From Desulfonatronovibrio hydrogenovorans DSM 9292 (lineage in GTDB: Bacteria; Desulfobacterota; Desulfovibrionia; Desulfovibrionales; Desulfonatronovibrionaceae): a stretch of DNA of 64,000 nt. Position numbers and translations under genes: made by a program. Every line of letters starts with the position of its first letter. Position 1 is the stretch's first letter. Positions 54,568-62,947 of this stretch are shown in pieces. The notes beneath the pieces are model-generated. The model did no database searches. It had not been told where the DNA came from and saw nothing but the letters and a program-made list of their open reading frames with translations. The stretch is from positions 1-64,000 of the forward strand of contig NZ_JMKT01000012.1 of the NCBI RefSeq assembly GCF_000686525.1. Reading direction: 5' to 3'.

Positions 54568-55295
54568 GACTTTTTGGCCTTCATCCGGTAAATGGCGCAC
54601 AGGAATTTTTCCGCTGGGCCGGAATCAGACTGTCCGCTTTTATATCCGATGTTTTTCTGGTCAATATGAAATTCCCTGGCAGCCGGTTGAAAGAACTTCT
54701 TGGCTTGCCTGCGGTAATCTGCAGCCAGGACCACCTGGGCTTGGGGATCTGATTCCAGGTGGGCCAAAAGAAATTTGACCAGCCCTCTGTACCCGCTTTC
54801 TTTGTAAAATATTTCAGATCCAATAATGTACTGGAAACGTTCATCCAGACGGTCGGCAGTGAAATCAACCAGGGCCACCCTGGCCCTGTGCTGGAGGTTG
54901 TTTTTGAGGATATTGATTTTGGCGAACAGGAGAGCTTCGGGACTGTTGTCGGACAGGACAACCTCAAAACCCCTTGCTGCAGCAAATAGCCCTGCCAGGC
55001 CTATACCGCTGCCTAGCTCCAGCATTTTTTGGGGGTGTGGATCAGGAGAAAGGGAAACAAGATAGTAGCTTAAAAGGATTGATGCCGGCCAGATCTTGGC
55101 CCAGAAAGGAAGTTCGATTTTGTCGGCCGGGCCTTCGGCCAGCAGGTCTACATATTTTTCAAGATCGGCTATTTGCAGGATTTTGAGGCTGTAGTCTCCT
55201 ACAGTTACATCCTCAAAAACAAGGTCGAATTTCTGAGAAGCCGCTTCCATAAGAGCGTCCAGGTCGTTTTCAAGATATAATCTAGAAGATTGCAA
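54564..55295 (-). CDS. Class I SAM-dependent methyltransferase (METTL-like)
   Basis: A 243-residue methyltransferase. After an N-terminal 60 residues comes ELPFWAKIWPASILLSYYL, then motif I LELGSGIGLAGLFAA, VVLSDNSPEALLFAKIN, and a later ADYRRQAKKFF. The WAKIWPAS segment and the fold resemble the METTL21/lysine-N-methyltransferase type, so a protein substrate is plausible. Its TGA overlaps the ycaO ATG, so the two are co-translated. Upstream lies the tRNA Gly-Cys-Gly cluster on the same strand. Substrate not established. Confidence 0.87.
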   Translation of the reverse strand: MQSSRLYLENDLDALMEAASQKFDLVFEDVTVGDYSLKILQIADLEKYVDLLAEGPADKIELPFWAKIWPASILLSYYLVSLSPDPHPQKMLELGSGIGLAGLFAAARGFEVVLSDNSPEALLFAKINILKNNLQHRARVALVDFTADRLDERFQYIIGSEIFYKESGYRGLVKFLLAHLESDPQAQVVLAADYRRQAKKFFQPAAREFHIDQKNIGYKSGQSDSGPAEKFLCAIYRMKAKKS

Positions 55296-55420
55296 GGTGT
55301 CCTCCCCTGTAGGCCGGGCACGATGTGTCCCAGGGCCCTGGATTGCAAGATCCTGTATGATATGATGCTTGGCTGCTGGAAAATGGGTGTCAGTCGGATT
55401 GCTCCGTACATAACGTAATG

Positions 55421-55497
<77 letters not shown>

Positions 55498-55504
55498 AGG
55501 AAAA

Positions 55505-55579
55505 TGGAGGCGGCATCCGGATTTGAACCGGAGAATGGCGGTTTTGCAGACCGCTGCCTTACCACTTGGCTATGCCGCC
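55505..55579 (-). tRNA. tRNA-Cys: tRNA-Cys (GCA)
   Basis: 75 nt with an encoded CCA. Acceptor GGCGGCA/TGCCGCC, D-loop AAGTGGTAAGGC, anticodon stem GCGGT-CTGCAAA-ACCGC with GCA, T-loop TTCAAAT. It sits between the two identical tRNA-Gly genes. Confidence 0.97.
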
Positions 55580-55586
55580 TTTGCTC

Positions 55587-55661
<75 letters not shown>

Positions 55662-55675
55662 TTAGGAGAAAAAGT

Positions 55676-55704
55676 TTGATAAGGCAGAGCTGAAAAAGTG
55701 TCAA
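55676..55704 (-). promoter_or_regulatory. Promoter of the tRNA Gly-Cys-Gly cluster
   Basis: On the minus strand TTGACA (plus 55699-55704), a 17-bp spacer and TATCAA (plus 55676-55681), about 15 bp before tRNA-Gly copy 2. A consensus -35 fits a strongly expressed stable RNA. Confidence 0.82.
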
Positions 55705-55784
55705 GGATAATTTACCTGTAACTCAGGCGGAATAAACCTGCTGGACCTGAGCTGTCTGGCCGGCTGGATGAAAGTACAAATACT

Positions 55785-56525
55785 TCAGGTCATGATCCTT
55801 GACCTGGTCCTGACCATGAAACTTATCCCTTCAAGGTTTCTGAAGGCAGTTCCATGCCGGATTCCCTGGACAACCCTGTCAACATCCTGGACTACAATGC
55901 CGCCCAGGTAGTCCAGACCAAGGTCCAGCAGGCTGTCTCCCATGGGGGTGCTGGGGCCCAGCATGAATTTGATGGCCTTTTTATCGGCCAAGGCCAGAAT
56001 CTCGGCCAGGGAGCTATTGAGGAGGGTGGTGGCAGTGATGGCAACCAGGTCGGCCCTGGGCAGGAAGTAAGATTTCATGCTTTCCGGGAAGTCGGAGCTC
56101 TGAGGCTTTTTTTCAAGAACCCAGAGGTTCTTGAAAACACCCCTGATCCTGTCCACAAAAGGGAAGTGCCCGACAACAGCTACGTTTTTTCCGGCACCCA
56201 GGCTCTGCAGGAGGTCCTGGATTTTAACCGCCTGTCCTCTGACTCCGGGATTGAGCAGAGAATTGACTGCAGCCAGGCCCCAGCAGGCATGGCCCGTGTT
56301 TTGCTGTCTGAGCAGGCCAGCCAAGCCGTGGCAGGACAAGTTAAAGGACTCTTTGGCCATCACTTCCGGACAGCCGCCCGGAAGTCTTGAGCAGAGTCCG
56401 GTTCCCTTTTGATTCTGAACAGCCACCATATGGGCACCGGCAAAGGATCCAATGCTGGGTAGATCAGCTTTTGATCCGGCTTCCTGGATCAGGCAATCAA
56501 GAATATGACGCTGGGTTGTGATCAT
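55785..56525 (-). CDS. DUF364 family protein (putative metal-chelation domain)
   Basis: A 246-residue protein with a DUF4213-like N-terminal part (MITTQRHILDCLIQEAG, SIGSFAGAHMVAVQN) and a DUF364 C-terminal part (NVAVVGHFPFVDRIR, LPRADLVAITATTLLNSSL, FMLGPSTPMGDSLLDLGLDYLGGIVVQD). DUF364 is named a putative heavy-metal chelation domain; members often sit by iron, molybdate or cobalt transport genes, but none is here. ATG 56525 is chosen; a longer frame to 56723 would run into the dksA promoter and start. No strong ribosome binding site. Divergent from dksA. Confidence 0.85.
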   Translation of the reverse strand: MITTQRHILDCLIQEAGSKADLPSIGSFAGAHMVAVQNQKGTGLCSRLPGGCPEVMAKESFNLSCHGLAGLLRQQNTGHACWGLAAVNSLLNPGVRGQAVKIQDLLQSLGAGKNVAVVGHFPFVDRIRGVFKNLWVLEKKPQSSDFPESMKSYFLPRADLVAITATTLLNSSLAEILALADKKAIKFMLGPSTPMGDSLLDLGLDYLGGIVVQDVDRVVQGIRHGTAFRNLEGISFMVRTRSRIMT

Positions 56526-56641
56526 AAAGTAACACGAAACTGTTATACCGGCTCTCAACACTAGACATGGTATGCTCAATCCTGGTGTTATACAATATAA
56601 AAGTTTGGGGATATCTTTACATTTGTCTGGATTTGGTTTAG

Positions 56642-56667
56642 TATAATTAATTTTAATAAAGAGGAGG
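56642..56667 (+). promoter_or_regulatory. -10 element and ribosome binding site of dksA
   Basis: A consensus -10, TATAAT (56642-56647), lies about 30 bp before ATG 56677; no good -35 sits at 16-18 bp. GAGGAGG (56661-56667) is the ribosome binding site and selects ATG 56677 over the TTG at 56671. Confidence 0.55.
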
Positions 56668-56676
56668 AAATTGCCC

Positions 56677-57039
56677 ATGAAGAATTCCGACTTTGAATAT
56701 TTCCGGAACCTGCTCAGGAACATGCGTGAGGAAATTCAGCAAAAAGGTGAGAATACCATTGAAGACATGACCGAGGACCGGGAAATGTATGCTGATCCGG
56801 CAGACCGGGCCTCGGCTGAGTCTGACCGGGCCTTTATCCTCCGCTTGAGGGACAGGGACCGCAAGCTCATTTATAAGATTGATCAGGCTCTGGATCGCAT
56901 TGATGAAGGCAGTTTCGGGATCTGCGATGAGTGCGGGGAAGACATATCCATCCCCAGGCTCAAGGCCAGGCCGGTGACCACCCTTTGCATCAAGTGCAAA
57001 AGCAGGCAGGAACAGCAGGAAGCAATGCAGGGCGATTAA
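56677..57039 (+). CDS. dksA: DksA/TraR-family zinc-finger transcription factor
   Basis: A 120-residue protein: coiled coil (about 5-70) with the acidic tip Asp40-X2-Asp43 (YADPADRAS) that enters the RNA polymerase secondary channel, and a C4 zinc finger with Cys83, Cys86, Cys104 and Cys107 (GICDECGEDI and TLCIKCK). DksA acts with ppGpp to tune rRNA and amino-acid promoters. At 120 residues it is shorter than E. coli DksA (151) but keeps the key parts. ATG 56677 is 9 nt from GAGGAGG. Followed by the NFACT gene 150 bp on. Confidence 0.93.
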   Translation: MKNSDFEYFRNLLRNMREEIQQKGENTIEDMTEDREMYADPADRASAESDRAFILRLRDRDRKLIYKIDQALDRIDEGSFGICDECGEDISIPRLKARPVTTLCIKCKSRQEQQEAMQGD

Positions 57040-57100
57040 GCAGGATCACGGCTCTGCAGCCGGTCCCCTGACGGAAGACATCTCAGCCGTCCAATGACCA

Positions 57101-57127
57101 GGGCTTGTCAGCCCCCAGCCTTTTTTT
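57101..57127 (+). terminator. Possible terminator after dksA
   Basis: GGGCT-TGTC-AGCCC (57101-57114) is a short hairpin, and seven Ts (57121-57127) follow after CCCAGCC. The stem is only 5 bp, so this is weak evidence. Confidence 0.4.
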
Positions 57128-57189
57128 GTCTCTTTATGTCTGGCCACAGTCAAAAAGCAACACTGTTTTGATCTGAATCTGCAAGGACT

Positions 57190-58674
57190 ATGGAAGCCAA
57201 TTTTTTTCGGTTTGCAGCCCAGGAGCTTTTTTTGCTAATCAAGGGGCTGCGGATGGAAAATGTCTACATGCCCGGTTCTGACCTGTGGGTCTTTTCATTT
57301 GGCCGGGCCGGAAATCTGATTTTTCACCCATCACCCAGAAACGGCTTTTTTTTTCTCTCCCCGGAAAAACCGATTAATCCTCCGAGTCCTTCAGCCCGGG
57401 TCATGTGGCTGCGAAAGAGAATAAAGAATCTCCGGATTACCGGGCTGATGAACTTCTGGCCTCAGCGCAGGATGGTTTTTGAGCTTTCACCTAGCCGGGT
57501 TTTCCTGGCCCTGGATCTGAAACAGGGCCTTAGTCTTGAGCATACTGCTCCATCTCCCCCCACCCCAGTGGACTGGCCTGATCTCAGACAGATTGTGGCA
57601 GATCAGGATATTTGGAAAATGTACCCCCATATCACTCCCCCACTGAGGTCCGCCCTTGGGCAGCTTGACTCTGAAGATGCCCGAAAGCTTCTGGAGGACC
57701 TGTCGCAAGCCAAGCCCAGGGGGTTTTACATCCTGACCAAACCCGGGAAAAAAGAGAGTCTGAGCTGTTTTCAGGCCAGCCCGTGGCTGGTTCGCCGGAC
57801 CTTTGACAGCGCCCTGAGTGCAGCTTTGGAGTTCGGTCTTCCCAGGGTTCAGGCCATGGTTGACCGGACAGCGGATAAAAACCGGGCCGACCAGGTCCGG
57901 GTCAGGAGAATCCGGAAGAATCTGGAAAAAATTGAACAGGACAAAGAGAGGCTGGCCCGGATGATCGAACTTTCCCGGGACGGCGAATTCATCAAGTCCA
58001 ACCTGTATCGACTGAACCCGGATTCCAGGCAAAAGGAGATATCTTTGGTTGAGCCTGATGGAACGGCTCGGACCTTGTCCCTTCGACCTGAGCTGACCGT
58101 CCGGGAGAACATGGAGCGGTTTTTTAAGAGGGCTGCCAAGGGCAGGCGGGGGCTTGACTTTGTCAGGAAAAGGGAAAAAGAACTTCAGAAAAGTCTGAGC
58201 AGCCCCTATGAACATGAATCCACAGTCAAGAAGGACGGGGTCAGTTCCAGGAAGGCCGGGACCGCAGGAAAAAAGGCAAAATCAGGATCAGAAGTTCATT
58301 ATTACCGGTCCAGCGACGGTTTTCTCATTTTACGGGCCAGAAACAGAAAGGCAGGGCACAGGCTTTTGAGTACCGGCGCAGCCCGGCACGACCTGTGGTT
58401 TCATGTCCAGGGCGGGCCAGGTGCACACGTTATTTTGAAACGGGATCACGACCTTGTTCAGGTGTCCGAACGCGCCATTGAAGAGGCTGCCGGACTGGCT
58501 GCCCTGGCCAGCTATAAAAAAGACGATGCCAAAGCCGGGGTTTATTGCGCCAGAGTCAGGGACGTGCGCAAGGTCAAAGGACTTGAGCAGGGGATGGTCC
58601 ATGTGGACAGGATGCTCAGGACTGTTCAGGTCAAGCTAGACCCTGACCTGGAATCGAGACTGAGGCAGACATGA
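57190..58674 (+). CDS. NFACT-family protein (RqcH/Rqc2-like)
   Basis: A 494-residue protein of the NFACT (fibronectin-binding protein/Rqc2) family. The N-terminal part has MEANFFRFAAQELFLLIKGL and LNFWPQRR-like LMNFWPQRRMVFELS; a coiled coil spans about 230-270; the C-terminal NFACT-R (DUF814) domain from about 370 has YYRSSDGFLILRARN, DLWFHVQGGPGAHVIL and YKKDDAKAGVYCARVRDVRK. RqcH binds the 50S subunit and recruits tRNA-Ala to add alanine tails in ribosome rescue. Slightly shorter than usual (about 560). It is the first of two plus-strand genes, followed by the IscU-like gene. Confidence 0.9.
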   Translation: MEANFFRFAAQELFLLIKGLRMENVYMPGSDLWVFSFGRAGNLIFHPSPRNGFFFLSPEKPINPPSPSARVMWLRKRIKNLRITGLMNFWPQRRMVFELSPSRVFLALDLKQGLSLEHTAPSPPTPVDWPDLRQIVADQDIWKMYPHITPPLRSALGQLDSEDARKLLEDLSQAKPRGFYILTKPGKKESLSCFQASPWLVRRTFDSALSAALEFGLPRVQAMVDRTADKNRADQVRVRRIRKNLEKIEQDKERLARMIELSRDGEFIKSNLYRLNPDSRQKEISLVEPDGTARTLSLRPELTVRENMERFFKRAAKGRRGLDFVRKREKELQKSLSSPYEHESTVKKDGVSSRKAGTAGKKAKSGSEVHYYRSSDGFLILRARNRKAGHRLLSTGAARHDLWFHVQGGPGAHVILKRDHDLVQVSERAIEEAAGLAALASYKKDDAKAGVYCARVRDVRKVKGLEQGMVHVDRMLRTVQVKLDPDLESRLRQT

Positions 58675-58729
58675 GCCTGGCTTTGACCAGGGACTGAATT
58701 ATATTCACATTTCACCGGAGGTAATAGCC

Positions 58730-59161
58730 TTGACCAAGGACTTGAACAGCCATCTTGATGAGCTGCAGCAGAAGATTTTTGATCAAACTCTTGAGGCCTA
58801 CGGGTCGGAGGTTTATGAGCGCTGGAGGAATCCTGCCTACATGGGCCGGATGGAAGGTCCCCACGGAAGCTCGCGTTTGACCGGATCATGTGGGGATACT
58901 GTGGAGATCTATTTAAAAGTGGAAGATCAGCGTATCTCCAAAGCCATGTTTTTCAGTGATGGGTGCGGCCCGAGCGTTGTTTGCGGCTCTGTAGCCTGCG
59001 AGCTGGCCCTGGGCAAAGACCTGGAGGATGCAGCATCGGTAACTGGGCAGGATATTCTGGAAGTGCTCAAGGGTTTGCCTGAAGACAAGAAACATTGCGC
59101 CTTTCTAGCTGCCAGAGCCCTGGAAGAGGCTGTGCATGACTATCTGGCCCAAAAGCCATGA
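58730..59161 (+). CDS. IscU/NifU-N-like Fe-S cluster scaffold
   Basis: A 143-residue scaffold protein. The three cluster cysteines and the aspartate match IscU: Cys54-Gly-Asp56 in TGSCGDTVEIYL, Cys85 in DGCGPSVVCGS (Cys79 also present), and Cys123 in KHCAFLAARAL. The start is TTG 58730 behind GGAGGT (58717-58722). It holds transient [2Fe-2S]/[4Fe-4S] clusters for transfer to apo-proteins. No iscS gene adjoins. The sequence is closer to the NifU-like standalone scaffolds of anaerobes than to E. coli IscU. A terminator follows directly. Confidence 0.9.
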   Translation: MTKDLNSHLDELQQKIFDQTLEAYGSEVYERWRNPAYMGRMEGPHGSSRLTGSCGDTVEIYLKVEDQRISKAMFFSDGCGPSVVCGSVACELALGKDLEDAASVTGQDILEVLKGLPEDKKHCAFLAARALEEAVHDYLAQKP

Positions 59162-59164
59162 AAA

Positions 59165-59192
59165 AAGGCCGGACCTCCTAAGGTCCGGCCTT
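59165..59192. terminator. Terminator between the IscU-like gene and clpX
   Basis: A perfect 12-bp stem AAGGCCGGACCT (59165-59176) / AGGTCCGGCCTT (59181-59192), 4-nt loop. On the minus strand a T run (from the A tract 59161-59166) follows, so it is a strong terminator for clpX and a weaker one for the IscU-like gene. Confidence 0.9.
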
Positions 59193-59237
59193 AAAAACTG
59201 CTGGAAATCATTGATGGAATCTGGTCAGAGTACCGGA

Positions 59238-60485
59238 TCAGGCTGATTTGGCTTCCTGTTCGTAAATGAGCAGAGGCTCAATACCGTTTTCCACCACTGC
59301 CTTGTTTATGAGGCACTCTCTGACTCCGGTCAGTGAAGGGAGTTTGTACATCACTTCCAGCATGATGGATTCCATGACATTCCTGAGTCCCCTGGCACCG
59401 GTTTTTCTCTCCAAAGCCTTGCGGGCAATGGCCTTGAGGGCGTTCTGAGTGAATTTGAGCTTGATGTGATCCAGGTCGAGCATCTTCTGGTACTGTTTGA
59501 CCAAAGCATTTTTGGGCTCGCTCAGGATCTTGATCAGATCGCCTTCTGTCAGCTCATTTAAAGAGGAAACAATCGGGATGCGACCAACGAACTCGGGAAT
59601 CAGCCCGAATTTGATCAAGTCTGCCGGATGAGCCTGCCGAACCAGGGAGTCAGTAGTATCCTTTTGCTGCTTGTTCAGATCGGCGCCAAATCCCATACTG
59701 CTTTTACTTATCCTCTGTCTGACGATATTATCCAGACCGATAAAGGCTCCACCTGCAATGAACAGGATGTTGGAGGTGTCCAGACGGATGAATTCCTGCT
59801 GGGGATGCTTGCGGCCTCCTTTGGGGGGAATATTGGCTTCAGTACCTTCAATTATCTTGAGCAGAGCCTGCTGGACCCCTTCTCCTGAGACATCCCTGGT
59901 GATGGAAGGGCTGTCGCTCTTGCGGGCTATCTTGTCGATCTCGTCAATGTAGATTATCCCCCTGGCTGCTGCTTCCAGATTGTAATCTGCATTCTGCACC
60001 AGCTGAACAAGGATGTTTTCCACGTCTTCGCCAACATAACCGGCTTCAGTCAGGGTGGTTGCATCGGCTATGGCAAAAGGGACCTTGAGTATCCTGGCCA
60101 GGGTCTGGGCCATGAGGGTCTTGCCCGATCCAGTGGGGCCTATGAGCAAGATATTGCTCTTGTCCAGCTCCACCTCGTCTTTTTTCCTGGTGTAGCGGAT
60201 CCTTTTGTAGTGATTATATACTGCTACAGCCAGGATCTTCTTGGTTTCATCCTGACCTATGACATAGTCGTCAAGGGCTTTTTTGATTTCTGCAGGGGGA
60301 AGCAGGACCTCCCCTTCAAAGCCTTCTTCAACATGGTCCTGGGCAATGATTTCGTCGCAAAGGGCTACGCATTCATTGCAGATATAAACATCAGGACCAG
60401 CTATGAGCCTGTCCACTTCATCCTGAGTCTTCCCGCAGAATGAGCAGCACAGGTCATAGACGTAAGGCTTTTTCTTGTCAGCCAT
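59238..60485 (-). CDS. clpX: ClpX, ATPase subunit of ClpXP protease
   Basis: A 415-residue AAA+ unfoldase. N-terminal zinc-binding domain C4 ([26 protein letters not shown]); Walker [25 protein letters not shown]; Walker [12 protein letters not shown]; pore loop [18 protein letters not shown] near the C terminus. It delivers unfolded proteins to ClpP. Third gene of the usual tig-clpP-clpX order, 46 bp after clpP. Confidence 0.98.
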   Translation of the reverse strand: MADKKKPYVYDLCCSFCGKTQDEVDRLIAGPDVYICNECVALCDEIIAQDHVEEGFEGEVLLPPAEIKKALDDYVIGQDETKKILAVAVYNHYKRIRYTRKKDEVELDKSNILLIGPTGSGKTLMAQTLARILKVPFAIADATTLTEAGYVGEDVENILVQLVQNADYNLEAAARGIIYIDEIDKIARKSDSPSITRDVSGEGVQQALLKIIEGTEANIPPKGGRKHPQQEFIRLDTSNILFIAGGAFIGLDNIVRQRISKSSMGFGADLNKQQKDTTDSLVRQAHPADLIKFGLIPEFVGRIPIVSSLNELTEGDLIKILSEPKNALVKQYQKMLDLDHIKLKFTQNALKAIARKALERKTGARGLRNVMESIMLEVMYKLPSLTGVRECLINKAVVENGIEPLLIYEQEAKSA

Positions 60486-60531
60486 TTTGCACCTCGGATT
60501 GCTGTTTATTTTTACGGTTCCGGCTGAATCA

Positions 60532-61137
60532 TCAGCTCATTTTATCAATTTCAGCCCTGGAAGTGAGTACATTGTCAATGAGGCCGTACTTTCTGGCTTC
60601 ATCTGCACTCATGTAATAGTCCCGGTCAGTATCGTGCTCGATTTTAGAGAGCTTGGCTCCGGTATGTTTAGCCAGGATTTCATTGAGCTTGGCCTTGAGC
60701 CGGATGATTTCCTTGGCCTGGATGTCGATGTCAGTGGCCTGACCCTGGAATCCTCCCATTGGTTGATGTATCAATATCCTGCTGTGGGGCAGAGAATAGC
60801 GCATTCCCTTCTGGCCGGCTGCCAGAAGCAGGGCTCCCATGCTGGCGGCCTGGCCCAGGCAGAGAGTAGCCACTGGTGCAGAGATATACTGCATGGTGTC
60901 ATAAATGGCCATGCCTGCAGTAACTGAGCCACCAGGTGAATTAATGTAGAAATTGATCTCCTTTTCCGGATTCTCCGACTCCAGAAATAAGAGCTGGGCG
61001 CAGATGAGGTTGGCGATGTGATCATCAATGGGGGTCCCCAGAAGGATGATCCTGTCCTTGAGCAGCCTTGAATAAATGTCATAAGCCCGCTCGCCACGGC
61101 CTGTACTTTCTATGACAATGGGAACATTATAGCTCAT
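60532..61137 (-). CDS. clpP: ClpP protease subunit
   Basis: A 201-residue serine peptidase. The catalytic triad is Ser99 (LGQAASMGA), His124 (IHQPMGG) and Asp173 (DTDRDYYM), spaced as in E. coli ClpP. Two heptamer rings form the proteolytic chamber. ATG 61137 has AAGGAGC upstream; a longer in-frame start at 61275 would add 46 unconserved residues that overlap the hairpin after tig. It lies between tig and clpX in the standard order. Confidence 0.98.
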   Translation of the reverse strand: MSYNVPIVIESTGRGERAYDIYSRLLKDRIILLGTPIDDHIANLICAQLLFLESENPEKEINFYINSPGGSVTAGMAIYDTMQYISAPVATLCLGQAASMGALLLAAGQKGMRYSLPHSRILIHQPMGGFQGQATDIDIQAKEIIRLKAKLNEILAKHTGAKLSKIEHDTDRDYYMSADEARKYGLIDNVLTSRAEIDKMS

Positions 61138-61256
61138 ATTTGCTCCTTGATTAATTTTGAGTGGTTCCGTGAAGTTCAAAGAAAGCAACGGAACTTGGAT
61201 TATAATGAATAAGAATTCAGCAGGAAAGTCAATGGCGGGTCCGGGCTTTTTCCAGT

Positions 61257-61295
61257 AAAGCCGGTGATTCGGCAAAAGGCCTGATCACCGGCTTT
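61257..61295 (-). terminator. Hairpin between tig and clpP
   Basis: AAAGCCGGTGAT (61257-61268) and ATCACCGGCTTT (61284-61295) form a 12-bp perfect stem with a 15-nt loop, 14 bp past the tig stop. No T tract follows on the minus strand, so it may be a partial terminator or processing site. Confidence 0.5.
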
Positions 61296-61309
61296 GAACA
61301 AATGCATGA

Positions 61310-62647
61310 TCAGGCCTTTTCCTGTGTCGGTTCATCCTGGACCTGAGTTTCAGTTTCGGCCGGTGGAATTATTTTGACTTCCGCGTTCTTGTAGATCAGC
61401 TCCATGGCCTTGTCAGCCAGGAGACTGTCTTTGAGGGCGAACATGAGGTTGTTCTGCTCGTAGAAGCTTTTCAGTTTCTCATAGTCCTGCCCACTGGAAC
61501 TGGCCATGTTCTGAATGTATGAGTCCATCTCCTGCTGTTCAACAGTGAGTTCTTCTTTGGCAGCTACAGCCAGCAAGAAGAGCTGGGATTTGACCATGTC
61601 TTCAGCGTCAGGCTTGAACTGTTCCTGGAGCTGTGCATGGGTCTGGCCCAGGGACTCGAAGTTTTTGCCTTTTTTCTCAAGACTGCTTTTCAGTTCAGCA
61701 ATCTTCTGCTCGATCCTTCCCTGGACCAGAGACTGGGGAAGTTCAAACTCCACTCTGGCCTTGAGTTCATCCAGGGCCTTTTTCTGGGCTGTGCTTTTGT
61801 TGAGCTGCTTTCTGGAGCCAATGTATGATTTTTCAATGACTTCCTTGAGCTTGTCCACACTTTCAAACCCGCCCGCCTTTTGAGCCAGTTCATCGTCAAC
61901 ATCAGGCAGCTTTTTCTCCTTGATGGAGTGCAGGGTGACCTTCATCAGCACTTTCTGCCCAGCCAGGTCCTTGTTGAGAAAGTCATCCGGAAGGGTGATC
62001 TCAGCCTGGTCAGTGCTTCCAGGAACAAGTTTTTTTACCAGATCTTCAAATGCTTCCAGGGCATTCCCTTCGCCAAGGGTCATCTGAAAATTCTGGGCCT
62101 TTACTCCCTCCACTGGCTGGCCGTCTTTAAAGGCTTCAAAATCGATGACCACGGCTTCGCCGTCCTGAGGAGATCTTTCTTCTTCAATAACAACCAGTTC
62201 GGCCAGGTTGTTCCGGATACGCTCAATGACCTGCTCTACTTCCTGAGGGTTGACGACCACTTCCTCTTCTTCAATGGTTATTCCGGTGTATTCGGGAAGT
62301 TCAAACTCAGGGGCGACTTCAAAACTGATGGAGTACTTGAAGTCTTCACCCCGGACCAGTTCACCGGCGTCCACATCAATGCGGGAGACCGGATTGATTT
62401 TGAGTTCGCTTAAGATCTGATTGATATGCAGGTTGATCAGCTCAGTGGTTGCCTCTCCATAAATCTGCTTTTTGAACTTACCCTCAATAACAGAAGAAGG
62501 GACCTTGCCCTTGCGGAATCCTTTTATGTCAACATCCCTGCGGTACAGGGCCGTGGTGGCGGCCAGGGCTGCATGAACTTCTTCAGCCGGAACCTCGATC
62601 TTGATCTCTTTTTTTACCGGGGAAACATCTTGTACATTATAATCCAT
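61310..62647 (-). CDS. tig: Trigger factor
   Basis: A 445-residue ribosome-associated chaperone and peptidyl-prolyl isomerase. The N-terminal ribosome-binding domain has GFRKGKVP (residues about 40-50), the FKBP-like PPIase domain about 150-245, and a long helical C-terminal arm domain. GGGAGG precedes the ATG. Trigger factor meets nascent chains at the ribosome exit. First gene of the tig-clpP-clpX set. The last 20 residues are charged and polar, as is usual. Confidence 0.97.
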   Translation of the reverse strand: MDYNVQDVSPVKKEIKIEVPAEEVHAALAATTALYRRDVDIKGFRKGKVPSSVIEGKFKKQIYGEATTELINLHINQILSELKINPVSRIDVDAGELVRGEDFKYSISFEVAPEFELPEYTGITIEEEEVVVNPQEVEQVIERIRNNLAELVVIEEERSPQDGEAVVIDFEAFKDGQPVEGVKAQNFQMTLGEGNALEAFEDLVKKLVPGSTDQAEITLPDDFLNKDLAGQKVLMKVTLHSIKEKKLPDVDDELAQKAGGFESVDKLKEVIEKSYIGSRKQLNKSTAQKKALDELKARVEFELPQSLVQGRIEQKIAELKSSLEKKGKNFESLGQTHAQLQEQFKPDAEDMVKSQLFLLAVAAKEELTVEQQEMDSYIQNMASSSGQDYEKLKSFYEQNNLMFALKDSLLADKAMELIYKNAEVKIIPPAETETQVQDEPTQEKA

Positions 62648-62745
62648 AAAAATCCATCCTCCCTTGGTGTATTTGAATGCATCCGGTTCTGCCCTGACCG
62701 GAACTGCAAGTGAAAGCCCTTTGCCCTGCAGACATGGACCTTCTA

Positions 62746-62829
62746 TGGTGCGAGAGGGGGGAGTTGAACCCCCACGGTAAAACCGCTGGATCCTAAGTCC
62801 AGTGCGTCTGCCAATTCCGCCACTCTCGC
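62746..62829 (-). tRNA. tRNA-Leu: tRNA-Leu (UAG)
   Basis: 84 nt with an encoded CCA. The minus strand begins GCGAGAGTGGCGG; acceptor GCGAGAG/CTCTCGC, anticodon stem CTGGA-CTTAGGA-TCCAG with TAG (reads CUN codons), a long variable arm CGGTTTTACCG, and T-loop GGGGGTTCAACTCCCCC. The long variable arm is that of class II tRNA-Leu. Confidence 0.97.
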
Positions 62830-62846
62830 CAAAAGCTAAATATTAA

Positions 62847-62875
62847 AAATTATCTTACCCAGAAAGGATAGTCAA
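62847..62875 (-). promoter_or_regulatory. Promoter of tRNA-Leu
   Basis: On the minus strand TTGACT (plus 62870-62875), a 17-bp spacer and TAATTT (plus 62847-62852), about 18 bp before the tRNA. The neighbourhood is AT-rich. Confidence 0.7.
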
Positions 62876-62947
62876 ATAAAATCAGATCATCTTTCCAGGC
62901 TGCATGTGGTTATAATGTCCTGGCTGGCAACAGACCCTGGCTGGAGA

